Shown: one piece after another, positions 21,080 through 33,319 of the stretch | How positions within the stretch are numbered: the stretch's first letter is position 1 | Layout: every line of letters starts with the position of its first letter | Assembly (NCBI GenBank): GCA_964017235.1 | Contig: OZ024936.1 | Span: forward strand, 59,137,028-59,201,027 | Reading direction: 5' to 3' | Source of the DNA: Sabellastarte sp. h YS-2021 | Taxonomy: Eukaryota; Annelida; Polychaeta; Sabellida; Sabellidae | Length of the DNA stretch: 64,000 nucleotides | Notes under the pieces: model-generated | The model's database searches: none | What the model saw: only the letters and a program-made list of their open reading frames with translations | What the model was told of the DNA's origin: nothing | Translations under genes and position numbers: made by a program

Positions 21080-24000
21080 TGCCACCCCTCAGGTAGGAAA
21101 TTTCAAGTATATCCTAATATTGCCAATCTGAAGCCCAAATTTAATTTTATGCCTATTTTAATAAATAATGAGGATATTTTAGGCGCATTTTGAGCATTAC
21201 ATGTCTGATCAGAAATTATTTTACCAAAATATTGTTCTAAATATAGCCCAAAATAGATGTAAATCAGCCCAAACCAGTACCAAATGTTGGTCTATAAGTC
21301 TGAAATTTGGCCCAAAAATCACTTGCCACATACTAAATCTGACTGTATAGGTTTTGAGATTACATCTGGTATACCAGTGGTGTCATATGTGTAATACAGG
21401 GTTGAGGAGAGTGAAAATACAGCCTCAGATGGCTGTATCAGGAAGTGCTGATATATTCTCAATTAAGGTAGATTCAAGGTTGAAAACCATATTGATTCAC
21501 ACAGGAGTCGCCACTGAAATGAATTTTAGTAGTGTGTTCCTTCAGAAATACACATGTAGCCCAAAGTACAGGTTCAGGGAGTGTAGTTGGCGAGAGATGC
21601 ATACAATGCCAGATCAGCCCAAACCACCCCTTAAAGTTGGTCAATCTGGCTGAGATTTTCACAGGAAACTCAGTTTATATCAGAGACTGAATTTGTATTA
21701 GGCTGACCCACTCGAGGGCCACATTAAAAATTTCAATTTCCGGGGTGTGGGGGGCCCCATGCCACCCCTCAGGTAGGAAATTTCAAGTATATCCTAATAT
21801 TGCCAATCTGAAGCCCAAATTTAATTTTATGCCTATTTTAATAAATAATGAGGATATTTTAGGCGCATTTTGAGCATTACATGTCTGATCAGAAATTATT
21901 TTACCAAAATATTGTTCTAAATATAGCCCAAAATAGATGTAAATCAGCCCAAACCAGTACCAAATGTTGGTCTATAAGTCTGAAATTTGGCCCAAAAATC
22001 ACTTGCCACATACTAAATCTGACTGTATAGGTTTTGAGATTACATCTGGTATACCAGTGGTGTCATATGTGTCATACAGGGTTGAGGAGAGTGAAAATAC
22101 AGCCTCAGATGGCTGTATCAGGAAGTGCTGATATATTCTCAATTAAGGTAGATTCAAGGTTGAAAACCATATTGATTCACACAGGAGTCGCCACTGAAAT
22201 GAATTTTAGTAGTGTGTTCCTTCAGAAATACACATGTAGCCCAAAGTACAGGTTCAGGGAGTGTAGTTGGCGAGAGATGCATACAATGCCAGATCAGCCC
22301 AAACCACCCCTTAAAGTTGGTCAATCTGGCTGAGATTTTCACAGGAAACTCAGTTTATATCAGAGACTGAATTTGTATTAGGCTGACCCACTCGAGGGCC
22401 ACATTAAAAATTTCAATTTCCGGGGTGTGGGGGGCCCCATGCCACCCCTCAGGTAGGAAATTTCAAGTATATCCTAATATTGCCAATCTGAAGCCCAAAT
22501 TTAATTTTATGCCTATTTTAATAAATAATGAGGATATTTTAGGCGCATTTTGAGCATTACATGTCTGATCAGAAATTATTTTACCAAAATATTGTTCTAA
22601 ATATAGCCCAAAATAGATGTAAATCAGCCCAAACCAGTACCAAATGTTGGTCTATAAGTCTGAAATTTGGCCCAAAAATCACTTGCCACATACTAAATCT
22701 GACTGTATAGGTTTTGAGATTACATCTGGTATACCAGTGGTGTCATATGTGTAATACAGGGTTGAGGAGAGTGAAAATACAGCCTCAGATGGCTGTATCA
22801 GGAAGTGCTGATATATTCTCAATTAAGGTAGATTCAAGGTTGAAAACCATATTGATTCACACAGGAGTCGCCACTGAAATGAATTTTAGTAGTGTGTTCC
22901 TTCAGAAATACACATGTAGCCCAAAGTACAGGTTCAGGGAGTGTAGTTGGCGAGAGATGCATACAATGCCAGATCAGCCCAAACCACCCCTTAAAGTTGG
23001 TCAATCTGGCTGAGATTTTCACAGGAAACTCAGTTTATATCAGAGACTGAATTTGTATTAGGCTGACCCACTCGAGGGCCACATTAAAAATTTCAATTTC
23101 CGGGGTGTGGGGGGCCCCATGCCACCCCTCAGGTAGGAAATTTCAAGTATATCCTAATATTGCCAATCTGAAGCCCAAATTTAATTTTATGCCTATTTTA
23201 ATAAATAATGAGGATATTTTAGGCGCATTTTGAGCATTACATGTCTGATCAGAAATTATTTTACCAAAATATTGTTCTAAATATAGCCCAAAATAGATGT
23301 AAATCAGCCCAAACCAGTACCAAATGTTGGTCTATAAGTCTGAAATTTGGCCCAAAAATCACTTGCCACATACTAAATCTGACTGTATAGGTTTTGAGAT
23401 TACATCTGGTATACCAGTGGTGTCATATGTGTAATACAGGGTTGAGGAGAGTGAAAATACAGCCTCAGATGGCTGTATCAGGAAGTGCTGATATATTCTC
23501 AATTAAGGTAGATTCAAGGTTGAAAACCATATTGATTCACACAGGAGTCGCCACTGAAATGAATTTTAGTAGTGTGTTCCTTCAGAAATACACATGTAGC
23601 CCAAAGTACAGGTTCAGGGAGTGTAGTTGGCGAGAGATGCATACAATGCCAGATCAGCCCAAACCACCCCTTAAAGTTGGTCAATCTGGCTGAGATTTTC
23701 ACAGGAAACTCAGTTTATATCAGAGACTGAATTTGTATTAGGCTGACCCACTCGAGGGCCACATTAAAAATTTCAATTTCCGGGGTGTGGGAGGCCCCAT
23801 GCCACCCCTCAGGTAGGAAATTTCAAGTATATCCTAATATTGCCAATCTGAAGCCCAAATTTAATTTTATGCCTATTTTAATAAATAATGAGGATATTTT
23901 AGGCGCATTTTGAGCATTACATGTCTGATCAGAAATTATTTTACCAAAATATTGTTCTAAATATAGCCCAAAATAGATGTAAATCAGCCCAAACCAGTAC

Positions 24001-25839
24001 CAAATGTTGGTCTATAAGTCTGAAATTTGGCCCAAAAATCACTTGCCACATACTAAATCTGACTGTATAGGTTTTGAGATTACATCTGGTATACCAGTGG
24101 TGTCATATGTGTAATACAGGGTTGAGGAGAGTGAAAATACAGCCTCAGATGGCTGTATCAGGAAGTGCTGATATATTCTCAATTAAGGTAGATTCAAGGT
24201 TGAAAACCATATTGATTCACACAGGAGTCGCCACTGAAATGAATTTTAGTAGTGTGTTCCTTCAGAAATACACATGTAGCCCAAAGTACAGGTTCAGGGA
24301 GTGTAGTTGGCGAGAGATGCATACAATGCCAGATCAGCCCAAACCACCCCTTAAAGTTGGTCAATCTGGCTGAGATTTTCACAGGAAACTCAGTTTATAT
24401 CAGAGACTGAATTTGTATTAGGCTGACCCACTCGAGGGCCACATTAAAAATTTCAATTTCCGGGGTGTGGGAGGCCCCATGCCACCCCTCAGGTAGGAAA
24501 TTTCAAGTATATCCTAATATTGCCAATCTGAAGCCCAAATTTAATTTTATGCCTATTTTAATAAATAATGAGGATATTTTAGGCGCATTTTGAGCATTAC
24601 ATGTCTGATCAGAAATTATTTTACCAAAATATTGTTCTAAATATAGCCCAAAATAGATGTAAATCAGCCCAAACCAGTACCAAATGTTGGTCTATAAGTC
24701 TGAAATTTGGCCCAAAAATCACTTGCCACATACTAAATCTGACTGTATAGGTTTTGAGATTACATCTGGTATACCAGTGGTGTCATATGTGTCATACAGG
24801 GTTGAGGAGAGTGAAAATACAGCCTCAGATGGCTGTATCAGGAAGTGCTGATATATTCTCAATTAAGGTAGATTCAAGGTTGAAAACCATATTGATTCAC
24901 ACAGGAGTCGCCACTGAAATGAATTTTAGTAGTGTGTTCCTTCAGAAATACACATGTAGCCCAAAGTACAGGTTCAGGGAGTGTAGTTGGCGAGAGATGC
25001 ATACAATGCCAGATCAGCCCAAACCACCCCTTAAAGTTGGTCAATCTGGCTGAGATTTTCACAGGAAACTCAGTTTATATCAGAGACTGAATTTGTATTA
25101 GGCTGACCCACTCGAGGGCCACATTAAAAATTTCAATTTCCGGGGTGTGGGGGGCCCCATGCCACCCCTCAGGTAGGAAATTTCAAGTATATCCTAATAT
25201 TGCCAATCTGAAGCCCAAATTTAATTTTATGCCTATTTTAATAAATAATGAGGATATTTTAGGCGCATTTTGAGCATTACATGTCTGATCAGAAATTATT
25301 TTACCAAAATATTGTTCTAAATATAGCCCAAAATAGATGTAAATCAGCCCAAACCAGTACCAAATGTTGGTCTATAAGTCTGAAATTTGGCCCAAAAATC
25401 ACTTGCCACATACTAAATCTGACTGTATAGGTTTTGAGATTACATCTGGTATACCAGTGGTGTCATATGTGTCATACAGGGTTGAGGAGAGTGAAAATAC
25501 AGCCTCAGATGGCTGTATCAGGAAGTGCTGATATATTCTCAATTAAGGTAGATTCAAGGTTGAAAACCATATTGATTCACACAGGAGTCGCCACTGAAAT
25601 GAATTTTAGTAGTGTGTTCCTTCAGAAATACACATGTAGCCCAAAGTACAGGTTCAGGGAGTGTAGTTGGCGAGAGATGCATACAATGCCAGATCAGCCC
25701 AAACCACCCCTTAAAGTTGGTCAATCTGGCTGAGATTTTCACAGGAAACTCAGTTTATATCAGAGACTGAATTTGTATTAGGCTGACCCACTCGAGGGCC
25801 ACATTAAAAATTTCAATTTCCGGGGTGTGGGGGGCCCCA
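21080..25839 (+). repeat. Satellite monomers M32-M38, GTAATACAGG group
   Basis: M32, M34, M35 and M36 carry GTAATACAGG in place of GTCATACAGG. M35 and M36 also share GGGAGGCCCC at the GC-rich end and look like adjacent duplicates. M33, M37 and M38 are consensus. The variant reappears from M69 onward. Confidence 0.93.
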
Positions 25840-28559
25840 TGCCACCCCTCAGGTAGGAAATTTCAAGTATATCCTAATATTGCCAATCTGAAGCCCAAAT
25901 TTAATTTTATGCCTATTTTAATAAATAATGAGGATATTTTAGGCGCATTTTGAGCATTACATGTCTGATCAGAAATTATTTTACCAAAATATTGTTCTAA
26001 ATATAGCCCAAAATAGATGTAAATCAGCCCAAACCAGTACCAAATGTTGGTCTATAAGTCTGAAATTTGGCCCAAAAATCACTTGCCACATACTAAATCT
26101 GACTGTATAGGGTTTGAGATTACATCTGGTATACCAGTGGTGTCATATGTGTCATACAGGGTTGAGGAGAGTGAAAATACAGCCTCAGATGGCTGTATCA
26201 GGAAGTGCTGATATATTCTCAATTAAGGTAGATTCAAGGTTGAAAACCATATTGATTCACACAGGAGTCGCCACTGAAATGAATTGTAGTAGTGTGTTCC
26301 TTCAGAAATACACATGTAGCCCAAAGTACAGGTTCAGGGAGTGTAGTTGGCGAGAGATGCACACAATGCCAGATCAGCCCAAACCACCCCTTAAAGTTGG
26401 TCAATCTGGCTGAGATTTTCACAGGAAACTCAGTTTATATCAGAGACTGAATTTGTATTAGGCTGACCCACTCGAGGGCCACATTAAAAATTTCAATTTC
26501 CGGGGTGTGGGGGGCCCCATGCCACCCCTCAGGTAGGAAATTTCAAGTATATCCTAATATTGCCAATCTGAAGCCCAAATTTAATTTTATGCCTATTTTA
26601 ATAAATAATGAGGATATTTTAGGCGCATTTTGAGCATTACATGTCTGATCAGAAATTATTTTACCAAAATATTGTTCTAAATATAGCCCAAAATAGATGT
26701 AAATCAGCCCAAACCAGTACCAAATGTTGGTCTATAAGTCTGAAATTTGGCCCAAAAATCACTTGCCACATACTAAATCTGACTGTATAGGGTTTGAGAT
26801 TACATCTGGTATACCAGTGGTGTCATATGTGTCATACAGGGTTGAGGAGAGTGAAAATACAGCCTCAGATGGCTGTATCAGGAAGTGCTGATATATTCTC
26901 AATTAAGGTAGATTCAAGGTTGAAAACCATATTGATTCACACAGGAGTCGCCACTGAAATGAATTTTAGTAGTGTGTTCCTTCAGAAATACACATGTAGC
27001 CCAAAGTACAGGTTCAGGGAGTGTAGTTGGCGAGAGATGCATACAATGCCAGATCAGCCCAAACCACCCCTTAAAGTTGGTCAATCTGGCTGAGATTTTC
27101 ACAGGAAACTCAGTTTATATCAGAGACTGAATTTGTATTAGGCTGACCCACTCGGGGGCCACATTAAAAATTTCAATTTCCGGGGTGTGGGGGGCCCCAT
27201 GCCACCCCTCAGGTAGGAAATTTCAAGTATATCCTAATATTGCCAATCTGAAGCCCAAATTTAATTTTATGCCTATTTTAATAAATAATGAGGATATTTT
27301 AGGCGCATTTTGAGCATTACATGTCTGATCAGAAATTATTTTACCAAAATATTGTTCTAAATATAGCCCAAAATAGATGTAAATCAGCCCAAACCAGTAC
27401 CAAATGTTGGTCTATAAGTCTGAAATTTGGCCCAAAAATCACTTGCCACATACTAAATCTGACTGTATAGGTTTTGAGATTACATCTGGTATACCAGTGG
27501 TGTCATATGTGTCATACAGGGTTGAGGAGAGTGAAAATACAGCCTCAGATGGCTGTATCAGGAAGTGCTGATATATTCTCAATTAAGGTAGATTCAAGGT
27601 TGAAAACCATATTGATTCACACAGGAGTCGCCACTGAAATGAATTGTAGTAGTGTGTTCCTTCAGAAATACACATGTAGCCCAAAGTACAGGTTCAGGGA
27701 GTGTAGTTGGCGAGAGATGCACACAATGCCAGATCAGCCCAAACCACCCCTTAAAGTTGGTCAATCTGGCTGAGATTTTCACAGGAAACTCAGTTTATAT
27801 CAGAGACTGAATTTGTATTAGGCTGACCCACTCGAGGGCCACATTAAAAATTTCAATTTCCGGGGTGTGGGGGGCCCCATGCCACCCCTCAGGTAGGAAA
27901 TTTCAAGTATATCCTAATATTGCCAATCTGAAGCCCAAATTTAATTTTATGCCTATTTTAATAAATAATGAGGATATTTTAGGCGCATTTTGAGCATTAC
28001 ATGTCTGATCAGAAATTATTTTACCAAAATATTGTTCTAAATATAGCCCAAAATAGATGTAAATCAGCCCAAACCAGTACCAAATGTTGGTCTATAAGTC
28101 TGAAATTTGGCCCAAAAATCACTTGCCACATACTAAATCTGACTGTATAGGGTTTGAGATTACATCTGGTATACCAGTGGTGTCATATGTGTCATACAGG
28201 GTTGAGGAGAGTGAAAATACAGCCTCAGATGGCTGTATCAGGAAGTGCTGATATATTCTCAATTAAGGTAGATTCAAGGTTGAAAACCATATTGATTCAC
28301 ACAGGAGTCGCCACTGAAATGAATTTTAGTAGTGTGTTCCTTCAGAAATACACATGTAGCCCAAAGTACAGGTTCAGGGAGTGTAGTTGGCGAGAGATGC
28401 ATACAATGCCAGATCAGCCCAAACCACCCCTTAAAGTTGGTCAATCTGGCTGAGATTTTCACAGGAAACTCAGTTTATATCAGAGACTGAATTTGTATTA
28501 GGCTGACCCACTCGGGGGCCACATTAAAAATTTCAATTTCCGGGGTGTGGGGGGCCCCA
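25840..28559 (+). repeat. Dimer block M39-M42 (period 1360 bp, two copies)
   Basis: M39 and M41 carry GAATTGTAG plus GCACACAATG; M40 and M42 carry GGGTTTGAG plus CTCGGGGGCC. The A-B-A-B order implies duplication of a two-unit segment. M39 also has GGGTTTGAG but M41 does not, so one site was changed afterward, probably by conversion. Confidence 0.85.
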
Positions 28560-29239
28560 TGCCACCCCTCAGGTAGGAAATTTCAAGTATATCCTAATAT
28601 TGCCAATCTGAAGCCCAAATTTAATTTTATGCCTATTTTAATAAATAATGAGGATATTTTAGGCGCATTTTGAGCATTACATGTCTGATCAGAAATTATT
28701 TTACCAAAATATTGTTCTAAATATAGCCCAAAATAGATGTAAATCAGCCCAAACCAGTACCAAATGTTGGTCTATAAGTCTGAAATTTGGCCCAAAAATC
28801 ACTTGCCACATACTAAATCTGACTGTATAGGTTTTGAGATTACATCTGGTATACCAGTGGTGTCATATGTGTCATACAGGGTTGAGGAGAGTGAAAATAC
28901 AGCCTCAGATGGCTGTATCAGGAAGTGCTGATATATTCTCAATTAAGGTAGATTCAAGGTTGAAAACCATATTGATTCACACAGGAGTCGCCACTGAAAT
29001 GAATTTTAGTAGTGTGTTCCTTCAGAAATACACATGTAGCCCAAAGTACAGGTTCAGGGAGTGTAGTTGGCGAGAGATGCATACAATGCCAGATCAGCCC
29101 AAACCACCCCTTAAAGTTGGTCAATCTGGCTGAGATTTTCACAGGAAACTCAGTTTATATCAGAGACTGAATTTGTATTAGGCTGACCCACTCGAGGGCC
29201 ACATTAAAAATTTCAATTTCCGGGGTGTGGGGGGCCCCA
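28560..29239 (+). repeat. Satellite monomer M43 (consensus)
   Basis: I saw no difference from the reference copy. It separates the dimer block upstream from the trimer block downstream. Confidence 0.93.
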
Positions 29240-32200
29240 TGCCACCCCTCAGGTAGGAAATTTCAAGTATATCCTAATATTGCCAATCTGAAGCCCAAAT
29301 TTAATTTTATGCCTATTTTAATAAATAATGAGGATATTTTAGGCGCATTTTGAGCATTACATGTCTGATCAGAAATTATTTTACCAAAATATTGTTCTAA
29401 ATATAGCCCAAAATAGATGTAAATCAGCCCAAACCAGTACCAAATGTTGGTCTATAAGTCTGAAATTTGGCCCAAAAATCACTTGCCGCATACTAAATCT
29501 GACTGTATAGGTTTTGAGATTACATCTGGTATACCAGTGGTGTCATATGTGTCATACAGGGTTGAGGAGAGTGAAAATACAGCCTCAGATGGCTGTATCA
29601 GGAAGTGCTGATATATTCTCAATTAAGGTAGATTCAAGGTTGAAAACCATATTGATTCACACAGGAGTCGCCACTGAAATGAATTTTAGTAGTGTGTTCC
29701 TTCAGAAATACACATGTAGCCCAAAGTACAGGTTCAGGGAGTGTAGTTGGCGAGAGATGCATACAATGCCAGATCAGCCCAAACCACCCCTTAAAGTTGG
29801 TCAATCTGGCTGAGATTTTCACAGGAAACTCAGTTTATATCAGAGACTGAATTTGTATTAGGCTGACCCACTCGAGGGCCACATTAAAAATTTCAATTTC
29901 CGGGGTGTGGGGGGCCCCATGCCACCCCTCAGGTAGGAAATTACAAGTATATCCTAATATTGCCAATCTGAAGCCCAAATTTAATTTTATGCCTATTTTA
30001 ATAAATAATGAGGATATTTTAGGCGCATTTTGAGCATTACATGTCTGATCAGAAATTATTTTACCAAAATATTGTTCTAAATATAGCCCAAAATAGATGT
30101 AAATCAGCCCAAACCAGTACCAAATGTTGGTCTATAAGTCTGAAATTTGGCCCAAAAATCACTTGCCACATACTAAATCTGACTGTATAGGTTTTGAGAT
30201 TACATCTGGTATACCAGTGGTGTCATATGTGTCATACAGGGTTGAGGAGAGTGAAAATACAGCCTCAGATGGCTGTATCAGGAAGTGCTGATATATTCTC
30301 AATTAAGGTAGATTCAAGGTTGAAAACCATATTGATTCACACAGGAGTCGCCACTGAAATGAATTTTAGTAGTGTGTTCCTTCAGAAATACACATGTAGC
30401 CCAAAGTACAGGTTCAGGGAGTGTAGTTGGCGAGAGATGCATACAATGCCAGATCAGCCCAAACCACCCCTTAAAGTTGGTCAATCTGGCTGAGATTTTC
30501 ACAGGAAACTCAGTTTATATCAGAGACTGAATTTGTATTAGGCTGACCCACTCGAGGGCCACATTAAAAATTTCAATTTCCGGGGTGTGGGGGGCCCCAT
30601 GCCACCCCTCAGGTAGGAAATTTCAAGTATATCCTAATATTGCCAATCTGAAGCCCAAATTTAATTTTATGCCTATTTTAATAAATAATGAGGATATTTT
30701 AGGCGCATTTTGAGCATTACATGTCTGATCAGAAATTATTTTACCAAAATATTGTTCTAAATATAGCCCAAAATAGATGTAAATCAGCCCAAACAAGTAC
30801 CAAATGTTGGTCTATAAGTCTGAAATTTGGCCCAAAAATCACTTGCCACATACTAAATCTGACTGTATAGGGTTTGAGATTACATCTGGTATACCAGTGG
30901 TGTCATATGTGTCATACAGGGTTGAGGAGAGTGAAAATACAGCCTCAGATGGCTGTATCAGGAAGTGCTGATATATTCTCAATTAAGGTAGATTCAAGGT
31001 TGAAAACCATATTGATTCACACAGGAGTCGCCACTGAAATGAATTGTAGTAGTGTGTTCCTTCAGAAATACACATGTAGCCCAAAGTACAGGTTCAGGGA
31101 CTGTAGTTGGCGAGAGATGCACACAATGCCAGATCAGCCCAAACCACCCCTTAAAGTTGGTCAATCTGGCTGAGATTTTCACAGGAAACTCAGTTTATAT
31201 CAGAGACTGAATTTGTATTAGGCTGACCCACTCGGGGGCCACATTAAAAATTTCAATTTCCGGGGTGTGGGGGGCCCCATGCCACCCCTCAGGTAGGAAA
31301 TTTCAAGTATATCCTAATATTGCCAATCTGAAGCCCAAATTTAATTTTATGCCTATTTTAATAAATAATGAGGATATTTTAGGCGCATTTTGAGCATTAC
31401 ATGTCTGATCAGAAATTATTTTACCAAAATATTGTTCTAAATATAGCCCAAAATAGATGTAAATCAGCCCAAACCAGTACCAAATGTTGGTCTATAAGTC
31501 TGAAATTTGGCCCAAAAATCACTTGCCACATACTAAATCTGACTGTATAGGTTTTGAGATTACATCTGGTATACCAGTGGTGTCATATGTGTCATACAGG
31601 GTTGAGGAGAGTGAAAATACAGCCTCAGATGGCTGTATCAGGAAGTGCTGATATATTCTCAATTAAGGTAGATTCAAGGTTGAAAACCATATTGATTCAC
31701 ACAGGAGTCGCCACTGAAATGAATTTTAGTAGTGTGTTCCTTCAGAAATACACATGTAGCCCAAAGTACAGGTTCAGGGAGTGTAGTTGGCGAGAGATGC
31801 ATACAATGCCAGATCAGCCCAAACCACCCCTTAAAGTTGGTCAATCTGGCTGAGATTTTCACAGGAAACTCAGTTTATATCAGAGACTGAATTTGTATTA
31901 GGCTGACCCACTCGAGGGCCACATTAAAAATTTCAATTTCCGGGGTGTGGGGGGCCCCATGCCACCCCTCAGGTAGGAAATTACAAGTATATCCTAATAT
32001 TGCCAATCTGAAGCCCAAATTTAATTTTATGCCTATTTTAATAAATAATGAGGATATTTTAGGCGCATTTTGAGCATTACATGTCTGATCAGAAATTATT
32101 TTACCAAAATATTGTTCTAAATATAGCCCAAAATAGATGTAAATCAGCCCAAACCAGTACCAAATGTTGGTCTATAAGTCTGAAATTTGGCCCAAAAATC

Positions 32201-33319
32201 ACTTGCCACATACTAAATCTGACTGTATAGGTTTTGAGATTACATCTGGTATACCAGTGGTGTCATATGTGTCATACAGGGTTGAGGAGAGTGAAAATAC
32301 AGCCTCAGATGGCTGTATCAGGAAGTGCTGATATATTCTCAATTAAGGTAGATTCAAGGTTGAAAACCATATTGATTCACACAGGAGTCGCCACTGAAAT
32401 GAATTTTAGTAGTGTGTTCCTTCAGAAATACACATGTAGCCCAAAGTACAGGTTCAGGGAGTGTAGTTGGCGAGAGATGCATACAATGCCAGATCAGCCC
32501 AAACCACCCCTTAAAGTTGGTCAATCTGGCTGAGATTTTCACAGGAAACTCAGTTTATATCAGAGACTGAATTTGTATTAGGCTGACCCACTCGAGGGCC
32601 ACATTAAAAATTTCAATTTCCGGGGTGTGGGGGGCCCCATGCCACCCCTCAGGTAGGAAATTTCAAGTATATCCTAATATTGCCAATCTGAAGCCCAAAT
32701 TTAATTTTATGCCTATTTTAATAAATAATGAGGATATTTTAGGCGCATTTTGAGCATTACATGTCTGATCAGAAATTATTTTACCAAAATATTGTTCTAA
32801 ATATAGCCCAAAATAGATGTAAATCAGCCCAAACCAGTACCAAATGTTGGTCTATAAGTCTGAAATTTGGCCCAAAAATCACTTGCCACATACTAAATCT
32901 GACTGTATAGGGTTTGAGATTACATCTGGTATACCAGTGGTGTCATATGTGTCATACAGGGTTGAGGAGAGTGAAAATACAGCCTCAAATGGCTGTATCA
33001 GGAAGTGCTGATATATTCTCAATTAAGGTAGATTCAAGGTTGAAAACCATATTGATTCACACAGGAGTCGCCACTGAAATGAATTGTAGTAGTGTGTTCC
33101 TTCAGAAATACACATGTAGCCCAAAGTACAGGTTCAGGGAGTGTAGTTGGCGAGAGATGCACACAATGCCAGATCAGCCCAAACCACCCCTTAAAGTTGG
33201 TCAATCTGGCTGAGATTTTCACAGGAAACTCAGTTTATATCAGAGACTGAATTTGTATTAGGCTGACCCACTCGGGGGCCACATTAAAAATTTCAATTTC
33301 CGGGGTGTGGGGGGCCCCA
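29240..33319 (+). repeat. Trimer block M44-M49 (period 2040 bp, two copies)
   Basis: First copy: M44 near consensus (private CTTGCCGCAT), M45 with TTACAAGTAT, M46 with GGGTTTGAG, GAATTGTAG, GCACACAATG and CTCGGGGGCC. Second copy: M47 consensus, M48 with TTACAAGTAT, M49 with the same four variants as M46. Private changes are AAACAAGTAC and GACTGTAG in M46 and CCTCAAATGG in M49. This is a young local three-unit duplication. Confidence 0.85.
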
